DNA of 41,889 bases from CAYGUK01 sp964352985 (GTDB taxonomy: Bacteria > Pseudomonadota > Gammaproteobacteria > JAHCLG01): assembly GCA_964352985.1 (NCBI GenBank), contig CAYGUK010000025.1, forward strand, positions 1-41,889, read 5' to 3'. Under the pieces are notes generated by a model. It made no database searches and was not told the origin of the DNA. It saw nothing but the letters and a program-made list of their open reading frames with translations. Positions 17,501 to 26,242 of this stretch are shown here, piece by piece. How positions within the stretch are numbered: the first letter of the stretch is position 1; each line of letters opens with the position of its first letter. A program made the position numbers and the translations under genes.

Positions 17501-18553
17501 CTACCACCATTTTTTGCGTTTAAAAAACCACATCAACCCAATTGCAATTAAAGCCATAACACCTGAAATAAAATAATAACCATAATACCATTTTAAGATG
17601 GGCATGTTCACAAAGTTCATGCCGTAAAAACCCGTAATAAAAGCCAGTGGAATAAATATCGCAGAAAACATTGTTAATATTTTCATAATATCATTCATGC
17701 GATTATTAATACTTGACAAATAAATATCTAGCATTGTCGCCGTCATATCACGATAAGCATCTAATATTTCCAATACTCTAACAACATGATCATAAAGATC
17801 ACGCAGATAAATAGTCGTATCAGGTTTGATAAGATCACTACTTTCTTTCATCAAGGAATTGGCTATTTCTCGCCAAGGAAAAATCGCTTTACGTAAAGTC
17901 ACATTATTACGTTTTAATTTATAAATATCATTTAATGAAATATCACAAGGATTTTCAATTAATTCGTCTTCTAAATTTTCAATCGCTTCTGTTTTAGAAT
18001 CGATGATATCAAGATAATCATCTACAACAGCATCAAGTAAACTATATAATAAATAATCCACACCGGTATTACGCAACCGTGCTTTGGGATTGGAAAATTG
18101 CTTGCGAATTTGGGTAAAGATATCATTTGATCTTTCATGAAAAGTAATGAGTAAATTTTCTTTTAAGATAATACTGATTTGATCATAATGGAGTAAATGA
18201 CTTTCCTCTTTTTTATAGCACGCTTTAACAACTAAAAATAAATAATCATCAAACACATCTAATTTTGCCCGTTGCTCAGTATTAACAATATCTTCAATGA
18301 CTAAAGGATGTATATCAAATTGCTGACAAAAATTATTAATACCCACGACATCATCTAACCCCACCACATCAATCCATGTGTTGCCACGTTGCTCATCTAA
18401 CTGCGCACATATTTGTGCTAAACGATCAAAGGAATTGGCTAGATAATTATTAGCAGAATAACGAGTTAACATCACCGAAGTTTTAATTGGCGTAGTGTCA
18501 CCAACATAAATAGGTGTTCCAGGTGGTGCACCATTTTTAATTGTCACATCCAT
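17501..18553 (-). CDS. corA: CorA-type magnesium/cobalt transporter
   Basis: A 350-aa inner-membrane channel. The large N-terminal cytoplasmic domain is followed by two C-terminal membrane helices, with the selectivity motif YGMN (GMN at 311-313) after helix 1 and a positive end KRKKWW. The upstream helix includes the DAYRDMTATMLDIYLSSINNRMNDIMKIL-type segment (about 261-289) typical of CorA/ZntB. GMN favours Mg2+/Co2+/Ni2+ transport, while ZntB proteins use GIN. It follows the ABC-F gene by 69 bp on the same strand, so the two may be co-transcribed. Being next to ybeX, a CorC-family gene, may be chance. Confidence 0.93.
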   Translation of the reverse strand: MDVTIKNGAPPGTPIYVGDTTPIKTSVMLTRYSANNYLANSFDRLAQICAQLDEQRGNTWIDVVGLDDVVGINNFCQQFDIHPLVIEDIVNTEQRAKLDVFDDYLFLVVKACYKKEESHLLHYDQISIILKENLLITFHERSNDIFTQIRKQFSNPKARLRNTGVDYLLYSLLDAVVDDYLDIIDSKTEAIENLEDELIENPCDISLNDIYKLKRNNVTLRKAIFPWREIANSLMKESSDLIKPDTTIYLRDLYDHVVRVLEILDAYRDMTATMLDIYLSSINNRMNDIMKILTMFSAIFIPLAFITGFYGMNFVNMPILKWYYGYYFISGVMALIAIGLMWFFKRKKWW

Positions 18554-18622
18554 AATTTAGTCCGCCTACTGTTAAGCTATTAGTTTAACTTGTCTAGTTT
18601 GCTGACGCAATGAACGATACAA

Positions 18623-20185
18623 TTAGGCGATGAATTCTAAGTAATCCTCAATAGAGCCATCGAATTCAATCATTTCTCCTTCATCAATCAACCATAAATC
18701 CGTCACACAAGATTTTAATAACCGTCTATCATGTGATACCAAAATTAAGGTTCCTTGATAATTTTGTAACGCAACGGTTAATGCGTCTTGCATTTCTAAA
18801 TCAAAATGATTTGTGGGCTCATCAAGTATTAACAAATTAGGTCTTTGCCAAATAATATCTGCCAATGCTAACCGGGCTTTTTCACCACCAGAAAACGTTT
18901 TAATTTCATCAAAAATTTTATCTCCATGAAAATTAAAACGGCCAAGATAATTTCTAATTACTTGTGTCCCAGATGATCGATTTTTTTCTTGGAACATATC
19001 AAACGCGGATTCATTAATCGGTAATGCATCAATTTGATGTTGTGCAAAATAGCCGATATTGATACCGGCGACAATTTCAACATCATTTTTTAATGGTTTT
19101 AGATTTCCCACAATAGTATTTAATAAGGTTGATTTTCCTGCTCCATTTCGCCCTAAAATACCAATGCTTTGATTGGCTCTAAGTGAAAAAGATAAACGTT
19201 CAATAATCGGTTTATCGTTATAACCCACGGTCACTCGATTAAACTTCACAATCGGATTAGCAGCCTTAGTCGGTTCAAAAAATTCAAAGGTAAATGGTAA
19301 CGAATCGTAAATTGGAGTAAGTTGCTTCATTTTATCGATCATTTTTAATCGCGACTGTGCTTGTCTTGCTTTGGATTGTTTATATCGAAAACGATCAACA
19401 AAGCTTTGCAAATGAGCAATGGCTTTTTTCTGCTTATTCGCATTAGCATTATTATTGACAATAAATTCCGCGCGTTGTCTTTCAAAGCTCGAATAATTAC
19501 CTTGATAAGCTTTCGCCGATTTATTTTCGATATGGATAATACTCTCAACCGTGTTATCAAGAAAATCTCTATCATGCGAAATAATTAATACCATACCGCG
19601 ATAAGTTTTGAGCCATTGTTCAAGCCATAGCAAAGCAGGCATATCTAAATGGTTAGTTGGTTCATCGAGTAATAATAAATCTGAAGGTGCCATCAAACAT
19701 TTTGCTAAATTCAACCGCATGCGATAACCACCGGAAAAACTCGCATAAGGACGTTGTTGTTCTTCATCAGAAAATCCGAGGCCTTTAATAATTTTGGCGG
19801 CTCTTGCTAGAACACTATAACCATCAAGTTCAGCTAATTTTCCATGAAGTGCAACAACTTTATCAAAGTCTTCGGCTTTTTCGGCAAGTTGTAATTCTGC
19901 ATTCGCGGTTGCAACTTCTTTATCACCCGCAATGACAAAATCTAATGCGCTTTCATCACTGGCTAATACTTCTTGATCAATAGCGGAAATTAATAAATTA
20001 TCCGACATATCAAGATCACCATGACTGGGTAATAACTCGCCTTTTATCGCGGAAAATAAACTAGATTTACCACAACCATTTTGACCAACTAAACCAATAC
20101 GAGCACGATTTTTTATAGTGAGATTAATTTTATCAAGTAATATTAGTGCACCACGATTAAGTGTAAATTCTTTTAAGATAATCAT
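18623..20185 (-). CDS. ABC-F family ATPase, short YheS-like form
   Basis: A 520-aa soluble protein with two ABC cassettes and no membrane domain. ABC-F proteins act on the ribosome near the E site or peptidyl transferase centre. Walker A1 is GLVGQNGCGKS (31-41), signature 1 SFSGGYRMRL, Walker B1 LLLLDEPTNHLD; Walker A2 is GILGRNGAGKST, signature 2 TFSGGEKARL, Walker B2 LLILDEPTNHFD. The linker between cassettes has AHLQSFVDRFRYKQSKARQAQ-like residues, as in E. coli YheS. YheS is about 637 aa; this protein ends right after cassette 2 (DYLEFIA) and lacks the C-terminal coiled coil. Downstream sequence does not restore it, so the short form seems genuine. AAGGAT precedes the ATG. The leader contains a hairpin and T-tracts. 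Confidence 0.92.
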   Translation of the reverse strand: MIILKEFTLNRGALILLDKINLTIKNRARIGLVGQNGCGKSSLFSAIKGELLPSHGDLDMSDNLLISAIDQEVLASDESALDFVIAGDKEVATANAELQLAEKAEDFDKVVALHGKLAELDGYSVLARAAKIIKGLGFSDEEQQRPYASFSGGYRMRLNLAKCLMAPSDLLLLDEPTNHLDMPALLWLEQWLKTYRGMVLIISHDRDFLDNTVESIIHIENKSAKAYQGNYSSFERQRAEFIVNNNANANKQKKAIAHLQSFVDRFRYKQSKARQAQSRLKMIDKMKQLTPIYDSLPFTFEFFEPTKAANPIVKFNRVTVGYNDKPIIERLSFSLRANQSIGILGRNGAGKSTLLNTIVGNLKPLKNDVEIVAGINIGYFAQHQIDALPINESAFDMFQEKNRSSGTQVIRNYLGRFNFHGDKIFDEIKTFSGGEKARLALADIIWQRPNLLILDEPTNHFDLEMQDALTVALQNYQGTLILVSHDRRLLKSCVTDLWLIDEGEMIEFDGSIEDYLEFIA

Positions 20186-20436
20186 TTTTTAGGATCCTTT
20201 TCAAACAGTTAAACATTAAAAACATAAAAAACATAAAAACGATAGGCGCACCTATCCTGTGATAATGTTTTCGCTTGTTAGAATTGGATGTTGACAAGGA
20301 ATAAATGAATAGCCCACGCTCACTCGACGAGGTGTTAACAATTTGTTTAGAATGAACAAAGCTATCATTATTAAAACTCAGAAATGTAAATTGAGTTTAA
20401 TTATATCCTATTTATTTGATATTGCAATACGATGCG
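20186..20436 (-). promoter_or_regulatory. Leader gap of the ABC-F gene with hairpin and T-tracts
   Basis: Together with the lnt promoter this makes a 309-bp gene-free gap. On the minus strand a perfect 6-bp stem GATAGG / CCTATC (20241-20246, 20251-20256, loop 4) is followed by GTTTTTATG and a second six-T run before the ABC-F start. It resembles a weak intrinsic terminator placed in the leader. A short plus-strand frame at 20343-20525 overlaps lnt and is not credible as a gene. Confidence 0.35.
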
Positions 20437-20466
20437 TTTTCAACTCTGAATACCTTATGATATACT
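20437..20466 (+). promoter_or_regulatory. Putative promoter for lnt
   Basis: TTTTCA (20437-20442) and TATACT (20461-20466, five of six) are spaced 18 bp, ending 28 bp before the lnt GTG. It would allow lnt to be transcribed on its own, as its separation from ybeX requires. Confidence 0.45.
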
Positions 20467-20494
20467 CGCGATTTTACATTAATCGTCAACGACA

Positions 20495-22015
20495 GTGGCA
20501 AAAGTTATTACGGATCAATCAGTAATCGTTTCAAAATCTCATCAATTTAGTGCTGATTTGATGAGTTTATTCGCGGGTATTTTATTGCCTTTTGCTTTTT
20601 CACCCTTTCATCTTGCTTTTATTGCCATTCTCGCGCCAGCACTATTTCTTTATTTTTTACTGCAAACAAACCACCCTTACCGTCAAACACTAATATTTGG
20701 TATTGGCTTTTTTACTGTCGGTGCTTCTTGGGTTTTTATTAGTATTCATAAATTCGGTAATTCAAATATTTTTTTAGCGAGTTTTCTAACCTTGCTTTTA
20801 ATTTTATTATTAACCAGTTTTATAATGCTGCAAATTTGGTGCTGGCAAAAATGTTTTGCAAAAAATAATACGCTAAAACGTAGTTTAGGATTTCCGCTAT
20901 TTTGGATTTTGCAAGAATGGCTACGTTGCCACCTATTTACTGGTTTTCCTTTTTTACTCTTAGCCTATAGTCAAACCGACTCACCGTTGCAAGGATTTGC
21001 TCCACTCATTGGCGTTTATGGGGTAAGTTTTATTATCTTATTATTGAGCTCACTTATCGTTAATTGTTTTTACTGTCGACTCAAAGGTGCACTTGTCAAT
21101 TTATTGTTTTTTATTTTAATTTTATATAGTGGCATTTATTTTTCACAAATCAGTTGGACAAAACAACAAACAACCCCTATTTCAGTTGCTTTAGTACAAG
21201 GTAATATCCCGCAACAAGTCAAATGGAAAGTCAGTGAACTCACTAACATTTTGCAAACGTATTATGATTTAACGATACAAAATTGGCATCACGACTTAAT
21301 CATTTGGCCTGAAGGTGCTATCCCGTGGGCAGAACAAAGCATTAATGGTTTTTTAGAAAGTTTAAATTATGAAGCAAAAAAAAATCATGCTACCTTATTA
21401 ACAGGTATCCCGCGTGAAATTCCTCACAGTAATGATTATTACAATGCTATGTTAGCCCTGGGTAATGGTCATGGTGAATATTTTAAACGACATTTAGTGC
21501 CGTTTGGCGAGTTCGTCCCTTTTGAAAATTATTTACGTCCGCTCGCTCCTTTTTTTAATTTACCCATGTCTAACTTTTTAAGTGGGCCAAATCAACAAGC
21601 TTTATTACAAGCGGGTAAACTCAAAATTGCGCCTTTTATTTGCTATGAAATTGCATTTCCAAATGAAGTCATCAATTATGTTAATAACGCAAATATTTTA
21701 GTAACGATTAGTGACGATAGTTGGTTTGGGCAATCAATGGCAACGTATCAGCAATTTCAAGCAGCAAGATTTCGCGCCTTAGAAACCAGACGATATTTAT
21801 TATCATCAGGCAATAGCGGCATTTCCTCTATTGTCGATAGATTTGGACAAATCAAACAATATGCTCAGCCATTTCACCGTACGATCGTGAAAGGGTTTGC
21901 TTACTCTGTAACAGGCGACACCCCTGTCATGTATTTTGGCAGTAATCTAGTCATTATCTTTTTATTATTGTTTACTGGAATTATCCTTTTTATCCAAGCA
22001 AAATTATTTTCTTAA
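20495..22015 (+). CDS. lnt: Apolipoprotein N-acyltransferase Lnt
   Basis: A 506-aa inner-membrane enzyme that adds the third acyl chain to lipoproteins. The N-terminal part has about six membrane segments (residues 24-215) and the nitrilase-like periplasmic domain follows, with a last helix near 482-502. The catalytic triad is intact: Glu273 (WPEGAIP), Lys331 (FKRHLVPFGEF) and Cys383 (FICYEI). The DDSWFGQSMATYQQFQAARFRALE region is also typical. The start used is GTG at 20495, which has no clear ribosome binding site; ATG at codon 23 is possible but would trim the first segment. It supplies the acylation step needed by the lipoproteins in this window (two SGNH proteins and LptE). Confidence 0.95.
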   Translation: MAKVITDQSVIVSKSHQFSADLMSLFAGILLPFAFSPFHLAFIAILAPALFLYFLLQTNHPYRQTLIFGIGFFTVGASWVFISIHKFGNSNIFLASFLTLLLILLLTSFIMLQIWCWQKCFAKNNTLKRSLGFPLFWILQEWLRCHLFTGFPFLLLAYSQTDSPLQGFAPLIGVYGVSFIILLLSSLIVNCFYCRLKGALVNLLFFILILYSGIYFSQISWTKQQTTPISVALVQGNIPQQVKWKVSELTNILQTYYDLTIQNWHHDLIIWPEGAIPWAEQSINGFLESLNYEAKKNHATLLTGIPREIPHSNDYYNAMLALGNGHGEYFKRHLVPFGEFVPFENYLRPLAPFFNLPMSNFLSGPNQQALLQAGKLKIAPFICYEIAFPNEVINYVNNANILVTISDDSWFGQSMATYQQFQAARFRALETRRYLLSSGNSGISSIVDRFGQIKQYAQPFHRTIVKGFAYSVTGDTPVMYFGSNLVIIFLLLFTGIILFIQAKLFS

Positions 22016-22027
22016 TTGCTCTCTCAT

Positions 22028-23683
22028 TTATACTGGAATAAGTGGTCTATGTGTCGTGAAATGCTCAGCCACTTGTTCTGCTGAATTTGGATCCAATCCA
22101 TTTCTACCGCGTGGGCAAGAATAATTGAGTGCAATCATTACAACTAAATCTACTAGCATTTTATGTTGAGGGTCTCTAGCCGCTTGAGCCATTGCCACTG
22201 TATCTTGACGTATGCTCAAAAATGAGAAATCGATTGGATGTTCTTTATTAAAATCTGCTTGTCCATTATGTGCTAAGATCATGGCAAGTTGCGGCTGTAG
22301 CCTCAATAAATTCAGTGAGAAAAAATTCATTTTCAATACATTGTTAAGCAAAATAATCACTCGAGCAATCGCATAAACATTAGTCTGAAATTGCGGCTCA
22401 GCAATAAAATTAAATAAAATGTCATCTAATAAATTCGATTCGTTCAACTCATGCATCGCTAATAAAAGCAAATCAGGATTTGGATGATTTAATAGGGTCT
22501 CAAATTTCAGCGTATTGAGAGCGAATTCAGGCGCACATTTCGCTAATTCTTTTGCCATGATATTAGCTTTAGGATGTTGAATAAATCGAATAATGTTGTC
22601 TCGGTTTAAGATATTCCCTTGAAATAATAGTCCCATAAAATTTATTAGCCCCTTGTGATTTGGAAAATCTAAAATTATATCAAGTGGCTCGGTCGTTAAA
22701 TTTAAATCAAACAATGAAAAAATCAATTCGAACGTTGATACTTTATCTCTTGCATTTAATAATCGATTGAGCATTTGCTGATTTAATAAACGCCGATTAA
22801 TCAATAAATTTAATATTGTGCTAAAATCTTCAAAATCATCTGACTCTGGATTATAAATCTTAATTGAAAAAACATCGGTATGGGATTTTAAAATTCCTTC
22901 GAATAATTCCCGGCTAAAAATTCCTGCTCTCTGTAGACTTACTATTGTTTGAGTAACTAATAAAGGTTGATCAATATCGATAATTATCTTCTCACAATAT
23001 TCAAGCAAATCATCCTCTAAATCAAGCTGATGAAGCAAAGATAACGCGACAGCAATTTTTTCACCATTTTGATTTGCAGTTAATTGCAAATAAAAACGCT
23101 TAACAACATCAATACCCGCAGGATTTAATAACCCGATAATAAATGCAACATCTTCTGGATCCTGAAATTGAAATAATAATTCAATATTATCTTCATCCAA
23201 CGCATTTAATTCATTTAATCGATGAAATGCTTGAGCCAAGTTATTAGGATAAGCATGCTTTTGTAAATAATTAATATTCTCATCAGTTAAAATTTGACGG
23301 AAGCTTAACCAATATAGCGCTGACACAAACCCTTCAGGATTTGAATGGTTGACAACGTGTAATACCATTTGGAGATTAAATAAATCCTGAGATTTCAAGC
23401 GCCACAAAGCTGTTTTTAAACGTTCAGCATAGTCTGGTTTGAATTGTTCCAAAATTTTAACGAGTATTTCTTCTGACAAGCTCCCATATTTGGGATAGTT
23501 GTCAAACAAAGCTTTTAACAATTCAAAACCATTCACTCCATCAGCGTTCTGTAATAACGATTTTATTTTGAGAATCAATGACGAATCTTGCCAATATTTT
23601 CTTCTTAAGCCTTTTTTTGAATCATAAAGACTTATAAAAAATTGCAACTCGTCTCTGGTGAAATTTTTTAATTCAGCTAACAT
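22028..23683 (-). CDS. Helical tandem-repeat (solenoid) protein, 551 aa
   Basis: I do not recognise a named family. From about residue 80 to 510 the protein is built of roughly twelve degenerate repeats of about 30 residues, each two helices long. The pattern is a run like xLAxAxxxLxxxxxLxxxNxxxLLxHPNP. Clear units include those containing ILTDENINYLQKHAYP, ALDEDNIELLFQFQDP, ILNRDNIIRFIQHPKA and LKFETLLNHPNP. Such solenoids bind proteins, and similar repeats occur in effectors of Legionella-like bacteria (from memory, not searched). The C-terminal 40 residues are outside the repeats. I start it at ATG 23683, which has a perfect AGGAGG seven bases upstream; a longer frame to 23758 would put that site inside the gene. 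It is convergent with lnt. Confidence 0.8.
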   Translation of the reverse strand: MLAELKNFTRDELQFFISLYDSKKGLRRKYWQDSSLILKIKSLLQNADGVNGFELLKALFDNYPKYGSLSEEILVKILEQFKPDYAERLKTALWRLKSQDLFNLQMVLHVVNHSNPEGFVSALYWLSFRQILTDENINYLQKHAYPNNLAQAFHRLNELNALDEDNIELLFQFQDPEDVAFIIGLLNPAGIDVVKRFYLQLTANQNGEKIAVALSLLHQLDLEDDLLEYCEKIIIDIDQPLLVTQTIVSLQRAGIFSRELFEGILKSHTDVFSIKIYNPESDDFEDFSTILNLLINRRLLNQQMLNRLLNARDKVSTFELIFSLFDLNLTTEPLDIILDFPNHKGLINFMGLLFQGNILNRDNIIRFIQHPKANIMAKELAKCAPEFALNTLKFETLLNHPNPDLLLLAMHELNESNLLDDILFNFIAEPQFQTNVYAIARVIILLNNVLKMNFFSLNLLRLQPQLAMILAHNGQADFNKEHPIDFSFLSIRQDTVAMAQAARDPQHKMLVDLVVMIALNYSCPRGRNGLDPNSAEQVAEHFTTHRPLIPV

Positions 23684-24196
23684 GATCATCCCTCCTGGTA
23701 ACTTATTAAAAGTATGGGGAATAAACCTTAAGCATTTGTTAAAAATGGAGGGAATCATTCGTGAGTTTTATCCGCTATTTTTCAGGTGTTTTTCGGATAT
23801 TGTCAAATTCAACGTTAGTTTTAACAAAATTGAAACTATATTATTCAACTTTAACAAGATTTGATACTTCTATCTTACTAATTTATTAAAAATATTTATC
23901 TTGAGTGAAACACTTAGTCCCAATATCCAGAATAAATATCTAATTATAGAGTAGAAATATTATCTGTTATTTAGTTCAGAAAACCACATAGCATAATATT
24001 TAAATCATCCACATGTCTAATCATCTTGAATTTTCTCAAATTACATTTTAGAAATTTATATCCCAGTACTTTATGGATAATTTAACCATTAATAATATTA
24101 TAAAAAATAATATATACTTTATTCTTAACTATTTATGATAAGTAGGTAATTTCTATTTAGATTACTGAGATAAAATTAGGATAATAATAAAAAGAA
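23684..24196. other. Large AT-rich divergent gap
   Basis: About 510 bp separate the solenoid gene (minus) from the 325-aa gene (plus). Apart from the AGGAGG site of the former I see no gene, RNA or strong repeat. The sequence is very AT-rich and probably carries the two promoters, but too many TATAAT-like strings occur to choose among them. Confidence 0.4.
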
Positions 24197-25174
24197 ATGA
24201 GTGTAGCAGATATTGATAAACAGCTAAAAGAAGCACTATTAGCTCCAGGTAATGATGATTCGCTTTCTCACCACAGTATTCAAAGTGAAAGTGCTCAACA
24301 AGGTGACGATTTATTAAAACAAGATGATGAGCACTTCATTGAAGTTCACAGAGAATATGATGGCAATCCTGAAGAGGCTCTCCCCGAAGATGAAGCAATA
24401 AAAAAAAAACAAGAATCATGTTTTCAAGAAGTGGCTAAAGTAATTCACACGAATCCCAAAAAGGCAATGGCTTTACTTGTAAATTTTGCCAGAGATGTTC
24501 TCTGGTCCTATTTAGCGAATGAAACTTATGATATTCAATTTAATAAAAATGATGATTTTGGATCACAAACAATAAGCCAGTTTATTTGGACAATGACTCT
24601 CATGACGCCCTGCTTAATACTATTTAAATTATTTTGTCAACGCAACCAAATTGATATTGATTGGAAAACATCAATTTTTTCGATGTTCGCGGCCGGCACC
24701 TCCGTCTTCACTTGGAATTCAGGACAATTATTAGGTGTGTTTATCGGAAAAAATTTCTTGGATTTACATGAAATAGCGGCAAATTTTTTTGCTAGTCTTT
24801 TTACGGGTACGTTCGAAGGATTAACACAAGTGAGTGTTGCTAAATTAGAAGCACTATTCAGTAGCAGTTTTTGGTCTAGAGAAACGTTCAATTTTCAAAA
24901 CTTCAAAGGATTAATGAAAGATCTTTTCTTAGCCGTTATTCCCGGCATGACGCCGGGTAGCATGTGGCAAGTGACTTATACACTTTGTAAGGGAGTTTTA
25001 TCATTACCTGCCACTGCTACGTCACTCCTTGTCGCATCAGTGGTGTGCGCTTGTAATTGTATAGATGATGCTTTGAAAACCAAGGTTGCAAAATTATTAT
25101 TCGGGAGTGAAGAGCATTATAGGGGCTCTTTTGATGCGGTAGCAACACCCCCAATCGACACTGCTTCTCCTTGA
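24197..25174 (+). CDS. Unrecognised 325-aa membrane protein
   Basis: No family is recognised. Residues 1-75 are polar and acidic, with no signal peptide. From about 120 the protein becomes hydrophobic: likely membrane segments at about 125-147, 158-184, 192-209, 243-262 and 266-289, the last Cys-rich (VVCACNC). Pro/Gly-rich turns (VIPGMTPGSM) separate the last two. The C-terminal 36 residues are polar and end with a Pro/Ser/Thr-rich tail. The layout (long soluble N-terminus, internal helices, polar tail) resembles membrane-targeted effectors of intracellular bacteria but could equally be a lineage-specific inner-membrane protein. The ribosome binding site is weak. It converges with the 221-aa gene, which has a similar acidic-head, hydrophobic-C-terminal design. 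Confidence 0.7.
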   Translation: MSVADIDKQLKEALLAPGNDDSLSHHSIQSESAQQGDDLLKQDDEHFIEVHREYDGNPEEALPEDEAIKKKQESCFQEVAKVIHTNPKKAMALLVNFARDVLWSYLANETYDIQFNKNDDFGSQTISQFIWTMTLMTPCLILFKLFCQRNQIDIDWKTSIFSMFAAGTSVFTWNSGQLLGVFIGKNFLDLHEIAANFFASLFTGTFEGLTQVSVAKLEALFSSSFWSRETFNFQNFKGLMKDLFLAVIPGMTPGSMWQVTYTLCKGVLSLPATATSLLVASVVCACNCIDDALKTKVAKLLFGSEEHYRGSFDAVATPPIDTASP

Positions 25175-25266
25175 ATATTATTACGAATAAACATCATGGA
25201 TAAATATACTAATTTTCTGCTTTTTAAACAAACACAAAAAATAGTAAACAATTTATTATGAAAAAT

Positions 25267-25446
25267 GTAACTATTCATCAAGTTTAAGCTAAAACGTAGA
25301 AACGCTGAAAAGAACAGACTTTCCTTACGCGAGGGCGATTCTTAAGGGAGAATCGCGATTCGCCCCTTAAGTGCCGTTAGCCTGGCTTTGCCAGGTTAGG
25401 CAGTATTATCATGGTAACTATTTAGCTTTTACGCTGAATAGTTACC
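25267..25446. repeat. MITE-like structured element with 11-bp terminal inverted repeats
   Basis: The ends GTAACTATTCA (25267-25277) and TGAATAGTTAC (25435-25445) are perfect inverted repeats 179 bp apart. Inside is a GC-richer, highly palindromic core: GCGATTC / GAATCGC (25335-25341, 25350-25356) competes with CTTAAGGG / CCCTTAAG (25341-25348, 25364-25371); CCTGGC-TTT-GCCAGG is at 25381-25395; and the right end itself forms a 14-bp stem (25413-25426 with 25433-25446) with one G.U. No coding frame spans it and no target-site duplication is visible. It lies in the 314-bp gap between two convergent unknown genes, so it could be a non-autonomous mobile element, a bidirectional RNA end, or both. 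The IR begins GTAA, as in IS66-type ends, but that is a weak clue. Confidence 0.5.
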
Positions 25447-25488
25447 AATTATTTAAAAATTAATATCAAACTAAACCGAGTAGATAAA

Positions 25489-26154
25489 TTAATGTTGATT
25501 TCTACATCTTAATAAATCAGCACACTCACTAACCGTTTCTGGTATACATTTTACCACGCATTCAATCAAAAACTCACTCATTGGTTCAGCACAACATTTG
25601 TTAAAACACATTAAAGATGCAAGGGCTATGCTAAAGCCCACTACCCCACCAACGACACCGATATCCTCTTGCGTGTTTTCCATGTGGGCAAACATTCGTT
25701 CACTTAAAATGGTTGATCCACTTACATATACAAAATTTATTACTCTTTGAAGATATGTGTAAGGCTTTTTATTTAATTTATTTCTGCTTGGTTGAACATT
25801 TGGGTGATGCTCTACCGTTGGCTGAAACTCACTATCACTGTGACGATGCTCATTATTTTCTTGTTCAATATTTTCATCATCTTCATCATCATTACTCAGA
25901 TCTAGATCCTCTGGACCAATTACCCCCCGACCATCATCAACAACTACTCTCGGACTTCTTTCCGCACCCTCAGCATAATTTCTAGCATTTTCATCATCTA
26001 AGTTCGCCACAACGCCTGTAGAATTATCACCGCCCTGATTATGAGTGTCGCCTTCATCATTGGGTTGTTCTAGGTTTAGAAAATCAAAAGTAGATGGCGT
26101 CGGCGAAGGTGTTTGCTCTCCCTTAACTTTTGAACCACCAGAATTTGGTTGCAT
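25489..26154 (-). CDS. Unrecognised 221-aa protein with acidic head and one membrane segment
   Basis: No family is recognised. Residues 1-125 are disordered and acidic (LSNDDEDDENIEQEN near 86-100) with Pro/Ser/Thr-rich parts. About 130-160 looks helical, 165-184 is a likely membrane helix (VVGGVVGFSIALASLMCF), and the last 40 residues contain seven cysteines. I start it at the ATG at 26154, which has AAGGAC six bases upstream; a longer frame to 26211 would run through a palindrome and is unlikely. Its leader has two perfect 13-bp inverted repeats, one a terminator-like hairpin. It is convergent with the 325-aa gene. Function unknown; a membrane-anchored effector is one possibility. Confidence 0.65.
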   Translation of the reverse strand: MQPNSGGSKVKGEQTPSPTPSTFDFLNLEQPNDEGDTHNQGGDNSTGVVANLDDENARNYAEGAERSPRVVVDDGRGVIGPEDLDLSNDDEDDENIEQENNEHRHSDSEFQPTVEHHPNVQPSRNKLNKKPYTYLQRVINFVYVSGSTILSERMFAHMENTQEDIGVVGGVVGFSIALASLMCFNKCCAEPMSEFLIECVVKCIPETVSECADLLRCRNQH

Positions 26155-26178
26155 AACAAAGTCCTTATTATTTTCATT

Positions 26179-26220
26179 AAAAAAAACCATCAAATGCGAT
26201 GCAGATTGCATTTGATGGTT
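26179..26220 (-). terminator. Terminator-like hairpin in the leader of the 221-aa gene
   Basis: AACCATCAAATGC (26185-26197) and GCATTTGATGGTT (26208-26220) form a perfect 13-bp stem with a 10-nt loop. Read on the minus strand the stem runs into eight T residues, the textbook layout of an intrinsic terminator. It lies only 12 bases before the Shine-Dalgarno site of the 221-aa gene, and no minus-strand gene lies upstream that it could terminate. It therefore looks like an attenuator or premature terminator. Confidence 0.6.
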
Positions 26221-26242
26221 AAGGTTAATAATTTATTAGTGG

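Noticed and set aside
18623..18640. Premature truncation of the ABC-F gene
   Set aside because: The frame after the stop does not resemble the missing YheS tail, and cassette 2 is complete, so a natural short form is more likely.
20343..20525. Short plus-strand frame of 60 codons before lnt
   Set aside because: It lies in a promoter region, overlaps the lnt start, has no ribosome binding site and reads as random AT-rich translation.
23658..23864. Short plus-strand frame opposite the start of the solenoid gene
   Set aside because: It overlaps the AGGAGG site and first codons of the better supported minus-strand gene and has no family resemblance.
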